From Candidatus Pelagibacter sp. TMED106 (GTDB lineage Bacteria > Pseudomonadota > Alphaproteobacteria > Pelagibacterales > Pelagibacteraceae), in NCBI GenBank assembly GCA_002170275.2, contig NHFH02000019.1, positions 28,207-44,047 of the forward strand: a DNA stretch of 15,841 nucleotides. Direction: 5' to 3'. The notes beneath the pieces were generated by a model. The model was not told where the DNA came from. It was given only the letters and a program-made list of their open reading frames with translations, and ran no database searches. Of the stretch, positions 1 through 7,549 are shown piece by piece. Both the position numbers and the translations under genes were made by a program. Each line of letters starts with the position of its first letter. The stretch's first letter is position 1.

Positions 1-227
1 TAATTATTTTTTCCAAATACTATATCAAATCTTTGTCTGCAATTAATTCTATGATGTTTATTGCAAGAGGGACATACCCATAAATTTTCTTCTAAATCCT
101 TTTTTAAAATGGGTCCTTTACAACAAGATGTCCAATCACTATTTTCAATTTCTTCTTTACTAGCTCTTGTTTTTATTATTCTTTTAATTTTTTCACCAAA
201 TCGTAAAGTTTTTTTTAACCAATTCAT
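1..227 (-). CDS. accD: Acetyl-CoA carboxylase carboxyltransferase beta subunit, N-terminal part (cut by window start)
   Basis: Reading the minus strand from the ATG at 227-225 gives 75 codons before the window edge. The protein starts MNWLKK and carries a Trp-x-x-Cys segment, a DLEENLWVC stretch and an HHRI motif, the layout of the AccD N-terminal zinc ribbon. AccD pairs with AccA to transfer the carboxyl group from carboxybiotin to acetyl-CoA, the first committed step of fatty-acid synthesis in the cytosol. The start overlaps the trpA stop by 4 nt (ATGA), which suggests translational coupling and fixes the start. trpFBA-accD is a familiar alphaproteobacterial order. Oddity: the first zinc pair is adjacent cysteines (C35-C36) instead of Cys-x2-Cys, while the second pair (C52-x2-C55) is normal. 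The catalytic crotonase-fold part lies outside the window. Confidence 0.93.
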   Translation of the reverse strand, partial: MNWLKKTLRFGEKIKRIIKTRASKEEIENSDWTSCCKGPILKKDLEENLWVCPSCNKHHRINCRQRFDIVFGKNN

Positions 228-1021
228 GATATTTTTTCTCTTAATTTTTTTACAATCTTAGTTACATTTGTGACAGGATTTTGTCTTTTTTCTAGTGATT
301 TTGAAATTTCTTTACAAAGAGCACTACCCACGACAATTCCATCTGCCTTTTTAAGTGAATAAATAGTTTTGTCTGTAATACCAAATCCAATCACAATATT
401 TTTACTTTTATTAATATTTTTTATTTTAAGATATCTATCTATAATCTTATTAGGGGAAACTTTTAATTTTCCACCTGTTGTTGATAACATACTTATATAA
501 TAAACCATATCATGTGAATCTTGTATAATTTTTTTCATTCTTTTTTTTGAAGTAGTAGGAGATATGAGCTGTATAAAGCAAATATTCTTTTTTTTGCATT
601 TTTTTGCAAAAAATTTATTTTCTGGATAAGGTAAATCAACTACAATTAATCCATCAACTCCAACTTTGTTACAAATTTTAATAAAATTATCATCTCCGTA
701 TTGATATATCATATTATAATAACCCATTAATATTACAGGTTTATTTTTTGATATTTTTTTAAAATTTTTAACTAAAGAAAACACATCCTTAATTTTTAAG
801 CCATTTTTTAAGGCTCGGTAAGCACTTGATTGAATTTGACCGCCATCAGCTATTGGTGTGTTGTGTGGAAAACCTATTTCACAAATATCAGCATATCTTG
901 AAATTGAATTCAGTATTTCCAGAGATTTTTTTTTGTTATTATCTCCCGCAACTGTATATGTTAATAATGCAGGTCTATTTTCTTTTTTTGTTTTTTTAAA
1001 AGCTTGATTAATTAATGACAT
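224..1021 (-). CDS. trpA: Tryptophan synthase alpha subunit
   Basis: A 265-residue protein of normal TrpA length, a TIM barrel that cleaves indole-3-glycerol phosphate to indole and glyceraldehyde 3-phosphate and passes indole through a tunnel to TrpB. The two catalytic acids are present: E48 in CEIGFP and D59 in IADGG, matching E49 and D60 of the enteric enzyme. The phosphate-binding C-terminal part is visible as GFGI (about 213-216) and VVGSAL (about 231-236). Oddity: the loop between the catalytic acids, normally P-F-S-D-P, reads P-H-N-T-P, so the Asp that contacts TrpB in the Salmonella complex is Thr55 here. The gene starts 6 nt after the trpB stop and overlaps accD by 4 nt, within a trpF-trpB-trpA-accD block. 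Confidence 0.96.
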   Translation of the reverse strand: MSLINQAFKKTKKENRPALLTYTVAGDNNKKKSLEILNSISRYADICEIGFPHNTPIADGGQIQSSAYRALKNGLKIKDVFSLVKNFKKISKNKPVILMGYYNMIYQYGDDNFIKICNKVGVDGLIVVDLPYPENKFFAKKCKKKNICFIQLISPTTSKKRMKKIIQDSHDMVYYISMLSTTGGKLKVSPNKIIDRYLKIKNINKSKNIVIGFGITDKTIYSLKKADGIVVGSALCKEISKSLEKRQNPVTNVTKIVKKLREKIS

Positions 1022-1027
1022 CTTTTT

Positions 1028-2254
1028 TTACTTTCCGAGTTTTGCCTTTAGAATATCTTTATCTTTTTTTGCGTCTCCACAAGAATTTACTATAATAATT
1101 GTATCTTTACTTAATTTTGGGGCAATTTTTATTGCTTCAGAAAACGCATGACTAGGCTCTAAACTTGGGTTTATTTTTTCAAATTTTTTTATTAAAACAT
1201 AAGCTTTAAGAGCCTCTTCGTCTGTAGCTGATACATATTTTGCTCTTTTAGTATCTTTTAAAAAACAATGCATAGGAGAAACTCCAGGGTAATCTAAGCC
1301 TGCTGAAATAGATTCTGTTTCATTAATTTGCCCCTCTGATGATTGACAAACATAAGAAGCCGCTCCATGTAATATACCAATTTTTGCTCCGCGACTTAGA
1401 GGTGCTGCGTGTAATTTTGATCCTTCTGGACCTCCTGCTTCAACACCAATTAATTCAACTTGTTTTTTATTATAATCTATAAATTCACTCCAAAAACCAT
1501 AAGCTGAACTTCCTCCACCAACACAGTTTATTAATTTGATTTTTTTAGGGATTTTTTTAAATTCTGATTTTACTTGCAACTTTAGTTCTTTTGAAATTTG
1601 AGCAGTGCTCCAGCCACAAATTTTTACAAATATATTTGGACCAACAGTTGAACCAACACACATATGGGTTGTGTCACAGTTTGATACCCAATATCTCATA
1701 CATTCACTTACAGCATCAACTAATGTTTGGCTCCCAGAGTATACTGGTACAATTTCAGCTCCATTTTTTTTCATCGCAATAACATTTGGTCTTTGTCTTT
1801 TTATATCTTTAGCTCCCATAAATATTTTACATTTAAGACCAAATTTTTTTGCAGCCATACTTAACATCTTTCCAGCATATCCTGCACCGGTATCTCCAAC
1901 TATATATTTTTTACCTGCTCTTTTAGCTAATAGACAGTGAACTGTAGCTCCGTAGATTTTATGTGCTCCTCCATTAGCTTCTGAAACCATTTTAGCCCAT
2001 ATTTGAGCACCTTTGAGATGATTTGTTAAATTTTGTAATTTTATAAAAGAAGTGGGGGATCCAATATAATTTTTAAAATAGTAATCTCTCTCTTTTAAAA
2101 ATTTTTTATCATTTCTTAATTTTTCAAAAAGATTAGTTAAGTCTTCAACTGGTTTTTTAAGAGTTTCAGGAATATAACTTCCTCCAAATTTGCCACCCCA
2201 AAATCCACTTTTGTTATGTTGATCAATTAGAGGAATTTTTTTTTTAAGCTTCAT
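1028..2254 (-). CDS. trpB: Tryptophan synthase beta subunit, divergent
   Basis: A 408-residue PLP enzyme that condenses indole with serine to make tryptophan. The N-terminal motif GKFGGSYIPETL, the PLP lysine K99 in GGAHK, the phosphate-binding GGGSSAYG loop, SAGLDYPGVSP and the SLEPSHA segment identify TrpB. It is clearly divergent. Aligned by eye to Salmonella TrpB with a constant offset of 12 from K87 to K167, the catalytic Glu109 is D121, the following Q-H is Y-A, Lys167 is V179, and the KRED stretch before the PLP lysine reads KMVS. The C-terminal SGRGDKD region is lengthened to NSCGDAKKDKD. It overlaps trpF by 11 nt and precedes trpA by 6 nt, so a genuine tryptophan synthase role is the best reading. 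A shifted substrate preference cannot be excluded from sequence alone. Confidence 0.93.
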   Translation of the reverse strand: MKLKKKIPLIDQHNKSGFWGGKFGGSYIPETLKKPVEDLTNLFEKLRNDKKFLKERDYYFKNYIGSPTSFIKLQNLTNHLKGAQIWAKMVSEANGGAHKIYGATVHCLLAKRAGKKYIVGDTGAGYAGKMLSMAAKKFGLKCKIFMGAKDIKRQRPNVIAMKKNGAEIVPVYSGSQTLVDAVSECMRYWVSNCDTTHMCVGSTVGPNIFVKICGWSTAQISKELKLQVKSEFKKIPKKIKLINCVGGGSSAYGFWSEFIDYNKKQVELIGVEAGGPEGSKLHAAPLSRGAKIGILHGAASYVCQSSEGQINETESISAGLDYPGVSPMHCFLKDTKRAKYVSATDEEALKAYVLIKKFEKINPSLEPSHAFSEAIKIAPKLSKDTIIIVNSCGDAKKDKDILKAKLGK

Positions 2255-2867
2255 TACTAATTTGTTTAATTTTTTTTAAAAAAATATCTATTTTTGAAAT
2301 ATCTTTTAATCCAGATGTTTCTAGACCTCCAGAAATATCTACAATATCGGCTATTTCTACATATTTTTCAACAGGATCCTCAACCTTAATATTTCCAGCT
2401 ATCATCAACTCTTTATCAAGTTTTAAATTTTTTATAAACTCATGATTAAAAGACATGCTTTTTTCATAACCCTTACTGTCAAATAAATATATATCAGCAA
2501 CATTTTTATATTTAAGATATTTTGAAACATCATTTTGATCATTAACTGTAATGGCAACAATTATTTTTTTATTATACTTTTTTTTAATATTTTGAACTAT
2601 GATCGCAGGACAATCATAAATTTGGTAATAATCAAAAGGCAAGTCTTTTATTTTTTCTAAAATGTTCTGATCTGGTTTTACTAAAACTGCAACGTATTTT
2701 GATTTTTTTTTATCAACACTTAAAATTTTTTTAAGATTTTCAAATTCTATAAATCTTTTAGATTTCGGATAATTAACTATGAAACCAATAAATTGAGGAG
2801 GACAATGGTGGTTTGTTAAAAACTTTAAAGTTTTGGAGTCTGAGATTCCGCAAATTTTTGATTTCAT
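2244..2867 (-). CDS. trpF: Phosphoribosylanthranilate isomerase
   Basis: A 207-residue single-domain TIM-barrel protein of typical TrpF length. It catalyses the Amadori rearrangement of N-(5-phosphoribosyl)anthranilate to CdRP, two steps before TrpA/TrpB. The general base is C6 in KICGI and the general acid is D130 in LFDSKG. PKSKRFI (about 34-40) matches the family's phosphate/substrate strand, and ISGGLE..GLKD (178-189) matches the SSGVE..PGxKD signature. The usual QLHG motif is QIYD here. The start codon abuts the pyrF stop directly, and the end overlaps trpB by 11 nt. The short sequence GAGTCTGAGATTC near its 5' end contains two GANTC sites, the CcrM methylation target, but inside coding sequence this is probably incidental. 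Confidence 0.93.
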   Translation of the reverse strand: MKSKICGISDSKTLKFLTNHHCPPQFIGFIVNYPKSKRFIEFENLKKILSVDKKKSKYVAVLVKPDQNILEKIKDLPFDYYQIYDCPAIIVQNIKKKYNKKIIVAITVNDQNDVSKYLKYKNVADIYLFDSKGYEKSMSFNHEFIKNLKLDKELMIAGNIKVEDPVEKYVEIADIVDISGGLETSGLKDISKIDIFLKKIKQISNEA

Positions 2868-3548
2868 CTAGTCTATGGATGAAATTATATTTTTTAAATT
2901 TGCTTTTGGATTACCTTTTGCTGTAATAGGTCGACCAATAATTAGACAATCACTACCAGATTGAATAGCTTCATTTGCATTCATGACTCTTTTTTGTTCA
3001 TTATTGTTATTTTCCATTCTTATACCTGGAGTAAAACATTTTAGATTAGGTGCAATTTTTTTTATCATTTTTGTCTCTAAAGGACTACAGATAACTCCAT
3101 ACAATTTTGCTTCATTTGCAATCTTAATTAATTTTTTTACTTGATTCTCTACATTTGAATTGAATCCTAAACTTTCTAAGTCATTATCATCTAAACTAGT
3201 TAAAACTGAAACACCCAACAATTTTAAATCAATTTTTTGTGCTGCTTCATTAGCAGCTTTAAGAGCATCAAGTCCATTAAGCAAATGTACTGTGGCATAA
3301 CTTACATTTAGATATTTTAGAGACTTTATTGATTCAACTAAAGTATTTTTAATATCAAAAAACTTACCATCATAAAAAATTGGTTTTTTAAATTTTGATA
3401 ATTGTCTTATTTCCTCAGGACTTCTTTGAGTAATATATTGTAATCCAATTTTTATTCCTGAAATATCTTCATGAATTAATTCTAATAAATCTAAAATTTC
3501 TTTTTGACTTGAAACATCACAAGCTACAAAAATGTTTTTATTCCTCAT
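2868..3548 (-). CDS. pyrF: Orotidine 5'-phosphate decarboxylase
   Basis: A 226-residue protein that decarboxylates OMP to UMP, the last step of de novo pyrimidine synthesis. The catalytic Asp-x-Lys-x-x-Asp array is present as D60, K62 and D65 in YDGKFFDIKNT. D11 (ACDV) and K33 (GIKIG) fill the other active-site positions, and PGIR (174-177) plus IIGRPI (203-208) form the phosphate-binding end with R206. Length matches the short bacterial PyrF. It overlaps ihfB by 11 nt and ends directly at the trpF start, so it sits inside the rpsA-ihfB-trp run. Downstream cmk and PyrF thus supply UMP and CMP/CDP from the same apparent transcript. Confidence 0.95.
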   Translation of the reverse strand: MRNKNIFVACDVSSQKEILDLLELIHEDISGIKIGLQYITQRSPEEIRQLSKFKKPIFYDGKFFDIKNTLVESIKSLKYLNVSYATVHLLNGLDALKAANEAAQKIDLKLLGVSVLTSLDDNDLESLGFNSNVENQVKKLIKIANEAKLYGVICSPLETKMIKKIAPNLKCFTPGIRMENNNNEQKRVMNANEAIQSGSDCLIIGRPITAKGNPKANLKNIISSID

Positions 3549-3828
3549 TATTCAATTTTTTAAACAGTTCTTTAGCCATTTTAAAGTGAATTGTTTTTTT
3601 TTGTGGAGTATTTACTTTCTCACCAGTTTTAGGATTTCGACTTATTCTAGCTTTTTGAATATTTGTAGAAAAAACACCAAATTTTCTTAATTCAACTCTT
3701 TCTCCCCTTTGTAGAGATTGTTTAATTTCATTTAGAATAATATTTGTAAACTTTTCTAAGTCTTTTTTTAAAAAATTAGGATAATTATCTGATAGTTGTT
3801 TTAGAAGCTTTGATTTTACAATAGCCAA
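3538..3828 (-). CDS. ihfB: Integration host factor beta subunit
   Basis: A 96-residue HU/IHF-family DNA-bending protein. The N-terminal helices are followed by the GERVELRKFGVF strand and the DNA-intercalating arm with the proline in RNPKTGE (about 64-70), typical of IHF-beta. IHF makes sharp bends at specific sites and supports transcription, replication and recombination. The assignment to beta, as opposed to HU, rests on its position directly after rpsA (3-nt gap), the standard proteobacterial arrangement. Its 3' end overlaps pyrF by 11 nt. An ihfA partner is not in this window. Confidence 0.93.
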   Translation of the reverse strand: MAIVKSKLLKQLSDNYPNFLKKDLEKFTNIILNEIKQSLQRGERVELRKFGVFSTNIQKARISRNPKTGEKVNTPQKKTIHFKMAKELFKKLNNEE

Positions 3829-3831
3829 TTT

Positions 3832-5565
3832 TTATTCGTCTTTTTTTTTATCTTTTTTCTCTAGCTCTTTGGATAGTGATGAAAAAGGAAGATTTTTACC
3901 ACTTAAAGGAGAGCTAAACTTAGATATAGCATCTTTATTTTGAATTTCTTCAAGTAACTTTATACTTAGAGAAACTTTTCTTTTGTCTAAATCCATTTCA
4001 GCTATAGCGCAGTCTATTCTTTCACCCCCAGTAAATCTTGTAGGACGTGCATCTGCACTGCTAATTGCTATCTGAGATTTTTTAATTATGAAATCCATTT
4101 CACAACCTTCGGGTCTGACAACTAATCCCTTGTTATCAGAAGATACAATCTTAACAGTAATAGTATCTTTAATTTTTTTGTCTTTAAACCAGTTAAATGG
4201 ATCTGGTTTAGTTTGTCGTAAACCAACTCTAATTTTTTGTTCTGCAGCTTTGATTTCTAATACTTTGACTTTTAATTTATCACCATTTTTATACTTTAAT
4301 AACTCTTCTTCTCCATTAGCGTTATATGTAAGATCGTTACAATGTAAGAATGCGTCAATATCAAGATTGTCTATTTTTAAGAAAATTGAATAATCATTTT
4401 TATTTGAAACAACGCCTTCAACTTCAGAACCAACAGGATATTTTTTTTCAAAAATTTCAAATGGATTTTCAATTGTTAGACGATGTGAAATTGCAACTCT
4501 TCTTTTTTCTTTATCTATTTCAGTAATTACACAGTTGATCTCGTCTCCAACTTTAAACATTTTTTTTGCTGATACATTTTTTTTAGTCCAACTTAATTCA
4601 CTTGAGTGTAATAGTGTAGAAAGACCAGGTTGTAATTCACAAAATGCTCCAAAATCCATTATCTTAACAACTTTAACTTTATATTTCTTATTTAATTCAT
4701 AATTAGAAATTTGTTCGAATGGGTCAGGCGATAGTTGTTTGACAGAACAACCAACTTGTAATTTTTCTTTATCTACTGAAATGACTAATAGATCATGTTT
4801 TTCACCAATATTAAAAATTTCATCTGGATGATTTACTCTAGAGTAAGATATTTCTTGAAGATGAACTAATACATCTAATTCACCATTAACACTAAAAAAA
4901 CAACCAAATGAGCTATAACCTTTTACTTCAGCACCTTTAATAATGTCCCCAACTTTAAATTTTTCAATTATTTTAATTTTATCTTCTTTTTTAAAAGAAG
5001 ATATTATTTCTCTTCTCGATACACACGCATTACCTCGAACCTTATCTAATTTTATTAGAGCAAATTTTTGAGGTTCATTCATTAAATGACTAATATCTTT
5101 TAATGGTTTATCACTAATCTGAGAACCAGGTAAAAACATTAGAGAACCAGTATCTATATGTTCAACTATGCAACCACCTTTAACTCTTCCAGTAATTTTT
5201 CCCATTATTGGTTCATTCTTTTCATACGCTTCAACTAATTTATCCCATCCCTGAATTTTTTGTGCTTTAGAAGCTGATACTAATACTTCACCTTTCTTAT
5301 CTTCTAGTCTTTCAAGCAATACTGAGATTTTTTCTCCAACCTTTGCTTTATCTATCATGCCCATACTCTTTAGTTCATTAATATCAAGTATTGGTTCAGA
5401 TTTAAGTCCTTCAACCTCGAGAAAAACAAAGTTATCTGTTACTTTATTTACGACACCAGTTATAACTTTTCCTTCTTCAAGGTTCTTATTTTTAGTAAAT
5501 TGTGAATTTAATAACTTTTCGAATTCTTTGGATTTAGGGTTTGAGAGGTCCTTATAAATTTCCAT
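3832..5565 (-). CDS. rpsA: 30S ribosomal protein S1
   Basis: A 577-residue protein with six S1/OB-fold repeats, beginning roughly at residues 30, 115, 205, 290, 375 and 465. Repeats 3 and 4 are the most canonical (GYSSFGCFF, MDFGAF, LLHSSELSW). The linker between repeats carries PDPFEQI, ENPFEIF and PDPFNWF, characteristic of bacterial S1. S1 binds mRNA and helps the 30S subunit load messages with weak Shine-Dalgarno signals, relevant here because many genes in this run have poor ribosome-binding sites. The tail is Lys-rich. It lies 5 nt after cmk and 3 nt before ihfB; cmk-rpsA-ihfB is a conserved proteobacterial order. No strong SD precedes its ATG, which is common for rpsA. Confidence 0.97.
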   Translation of the reverse strand: MEIYKDLSNPKSKEFEKLLNSQFTKNKNLEEGKVITGVVNKVTDNFVFLEVEGLKSEPILDINELKSMGMIDKAKVGEKISVLLERLEDKKGEVLVSASKAQKIQGWDKLVEAYEKNEPIMGKITGRVKGGCIVEHIDTGSLMFLPGSQISDKPLKDISHLMNEPQKFALIKLDKVRGNACVSRREIISSFKKEDKIKIIEKFKVGDIIKGAEVKGYSSFGCFFSVNGELDVLVHLQEISYSRVNHPDEIFNIGEKHDLLVISVDKEKLQVGCSVKQLSPDPFEQISNYELNKKYKVKVVKIMDFGAFCELQPGLSTLLHSSELSWTKKNVSAKKMFKVGDEINCVITEIDKEKRRVAISHRLTIENPFEIFEKKYPVGSEVEGVVSNKNDYSIFLKIDNLDIDAFLHCNDLTYNANGEEELLKYKNGDKLKVKVLEIKAAEQKIRVGLRQTKPDPFNWFKDKKIKDTITVKIVSSDNKGLVVRPEGCEMDFIIKKSQIAISSADARPTRFTGGERIDCAIAEMDLDKRKVSLSIKLLEEIQNKDAISKFSSPLSGKNLPFSSLSKELEKKDKKKDE

Positions 5566-5570
5566 TAAGC

Positions 5571-6227
5571 TTATATTTTTTTATCCATAATTTGTTTTAT
5601 TTTTAAAAAACATGATCTTTTAGTTAAATTTGTTGTATTAATCAAGATTGAATCTTTTGTTTTTTTTAGAGGCGATATCTTTCTATTATAGTCACTTTTA
5701 TCGCGTTTTTTGATACTTTTAAGTACTTCGTTAAAGGATACCTTTTTATTTAGAGCTTTTAATTCTTTATATCTTCTAAGAGCTCTTGTTTTTGTATTGG
5801 CAGTTATAAAAAACTTAAAATTTGCATCAGGTATAATTTTGTAAGTAATATCTCTCCCATCTAAACAAGAACCATTATATTTTTTAGGTGGATTATATGC
5901 ACTTTTTATTTGAAAAAAATGAACTAGTTGTCTTATTTTTTTATCTTTTGATATTATAGAAGCTAAAGTTCCAATTTTATCAGATAATAATTTTTTACTT
6001 TTTAGATCTTTAATATTAAGTTTATTTATTCTTTTTTTGATTAATCTATAATTATATTTTGAAGGTTGATTCATTTTAATACTAGCAATTAGTCTATATA
6101 TTTTTCCAGTGTCTAAATAATATAGATTGTAATGTTTTGAAATTAACTTTGCTTGAGTTCCAGCACCAGCTGCGGCAGGTGAGTCAATTGCAACTTTTAT
6201 CAAGTTTTTATCTTTTTTTATTTTCAT
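5571..6227 (-). CDS. cmk: Cytidylate kinase-like protein lacking the Walker A lysine
   Basis: A 218-residue P-loop kinase-fold protein assigned to (d)CMP kinase, which phosphorylates CMP/dCMP with ATP. Supporting motifs are VAIDSPA (12-18), YYLDTGKIYR (36-45), CLDGRDI (121-127), the ALRRY lid region (149-153), RDKSDYNR (175-182) and SPLKKTKDSILINTT (185-199). Context agrees, since cmk sits directly before rpsA. The striking feature is the P-loop: the canonical G-P-A-G-S-G-K-G-T reads S-P-A-A-A-G-A-G-T, so the Walker A lysine is Ala22. Next to it, the usual LDSGA(I/M)YR has Lys at position 42. It may be catalytically altered or use a compensating lysine. Its start overlaps aroA by 20 nt; a downstream TTG could shorten the overlap. 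Confidence 0.88.
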   Translation of the reverse strand: MKIKKDKNLIKVAIDSPAAAGAGTQAKLISKHYNLYYLDTGKIYRLIASIKMNQPSKYNYRLIKKRINKLNIKDLKSKKLLSDKIGTLASIISKDKKIRQLVHFFQIKSAYNPPKKYNGSCLDGRDITYKIIPDANFKFFITANTKTRALRRYKELKALNKKVSFNEVLKSIKKRDKSDYNRKISPLKKTKDSILINTTNLTKRSCFLKIKQIMDKKI

Positions 6228-7536
6228 TTAATTCTTTTATTTTTTTTAAAAAGGATGGAAAAGATGTATTGATTGAATCTTTATCATATATTTTCCAATT
6301 ACCCCCAAAAGTTAATCCAGCTATTACACACATCATGAAAACTCTATGATCTTTTAAATAGTCTTTTACTTTTATTAAATGATTTATTTTTAGTTCAGGA
6401 TTTCCCCATATCTTTAAAGAGTCACTCGTTAGTACTGTTTTAATACCCATCATTTTCAAAATTTTTGAACCCCATTTTAATCTTGGACTTTCTTTTTGAT
6501 TAAGTTCAGATATTTTTTTGAAATAAGAGACACCTTTTGCTTTTGCAGCAATTAAAAAAATTATCAAAAACTCATCTATTGCACTACTGTTTAAATTAGA
6601 AGGACAATTTATACTTGTTAAATTTTTTGAGCTTTTAACAAAAATATCAGCAATTTTTTCACCTTTATAATCTTTAATATTTTTAGTTGATATCTTTACA
6701 CCCATTTTTTTTAAAATTTTTAAAACTCCTGTTCTTGATGAATTGATATTTACATTTTTGATTAGTAATTTTGAATTATTAGATAAGGCCGTAAGAACTA
6801 TAAAAAATGCACTAGAGCTTATATCGGAAGGTATTCTGTAGTTGAAAGATTTAATTTCTTTTTTGCCTTTAATTTTTATAAAGTCATATTTTTTAGTCTT
6901 TTTTATTTTTATTGGAATTTTTAAATATTTGAAAAGTAATTCAGTATGATTTCTAGATTTTTTTGCTTTAATACGAGTTTCCCCTTGAGTATTTAGTGCA
7001 GCCAACATTACACTACTTTTACATTGTGCAGATCCTTTATCTTCGAAATAATTTATAGGTTTAATAAATTTTGATCTTATAATGGAGATAGGTAGTTTAT
7101 TTTGATTTTGACTAAATTTAGCGCCGAATCTTTTTAGCGGCCTAGTAACTCTTGAAAAATCTCTTTTTGATAAACTTTTATCCCCAATTAATTTGATTTT
7201 TCTTTTAGAGTGAATTAACAAACCTAAAATTAATCTTCCTAATGTTCCAGAGTTTCCAGCATTTAAAGTTAAATTTTTTTTATAAGTATAACCGTTCAAA
7301 CCCTTTCCATAAATTTCACAATATGTATTTTTCCATTTTATTATTATGCCTAATTTTTTTAAACATTTTAATGTATCTAATACATCTTCAGATTTTAACA
7401 ACGAGTAAGCTTTAGATTTCCCCTTAGCTTGTGAAGCGAGCAAAGCCCATCTGATAGATAGACTTTTGTCACCATCAATTAAAATTTTTTTATTAAAAGG
7501 TTTAATTTTTTTATTTATATTTAGACAATTGTTCAT
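6208..7536 (-). CDS. aroA: 3-phosphoshikimate 1-carboxyvinyltransferase (EPSP synthase)
   Basis: A 442-residue protein with the two inverse alpha/beta lobes of EPSP synthase. It joins shikimate-3-phosphate and PEP, a shikimate-pathway step feeding tryptophan, phenylalanine and tyrosine. Visible landmarks are GDKSLSIR (22-29) with K24, S25 and R29, LNAGNSGT (91-98) for PEP binding, RPLKRFGA (132-139), SAQCKSS (169-175), PSDISSSA (236-243), D321 in AIDEF, QKESPRL (347-353) with E349 and R352, and KDHRVFM (395-401). The usual KESDR reads KESPR and SRDHTE reads SRNHTE, mild departures from the family. It begins 13 nt after lptB, the largest gap in this run, and its end overlaps cmk by 20 nt. aroA-cmk-rpsA is a conserved neighbourhood. 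Confidence 0.95.
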   Translation of the reverse strand: MNNCLNINKKIKPFNKKILIDGDKSLSIRWALLASQAKGKSKAYSLLKSEDVLDTLKCLKKLGIIIKWKNTYCEIYGKGLNGYTYKKNLTLNAGNSGTLGRLILGLLIHSKRKIKLIGDKSLSKRDFSRVTRPLKRFGAKFSQNQNKLPISIIRSKFIKPINYFEDKGSAQCKSSVMLAALNTQGETRIKAKKSRNHTELLFKYLKIPIKIKKTKKYDFIKIKGKKEIKSFNYRIPSDISSSAFFIVLTALSNNSKLLIKNVNINSSRTGVLKILKKMGVKISTKNIKDYKGEKIADIFVKSSKNLTSINCPSNLNSSAIDEFLIIFLIAAKAKGVSYFKKISELNQKESPRLKWGSKILKMMGIKTVLTSDSLKIWGNPELKINHLIKVKDYLKDHRVFMMCVIAGLTFGGNWKIYDKDSINTSFPSFLKKIKELNENKKR

Positions 7537-7549
7537 ACTGGTTTATATT

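Noticed and set aside
61..261. A plus-strand hydrophobic frame over accD and the trpA end
   Set aside because: It is the complement of the AccD N-terminus, which carries clear zinc-ribbon motifs on the minus strand.
1605..1940. A 111-codon plus-strand frame inside trpB
   Set aside because: It is antisense to conserved TrpB motifs including the PLP and Asp121 regions, has no family resemblance and arises from the low stop frequency opposite a conserved gene.
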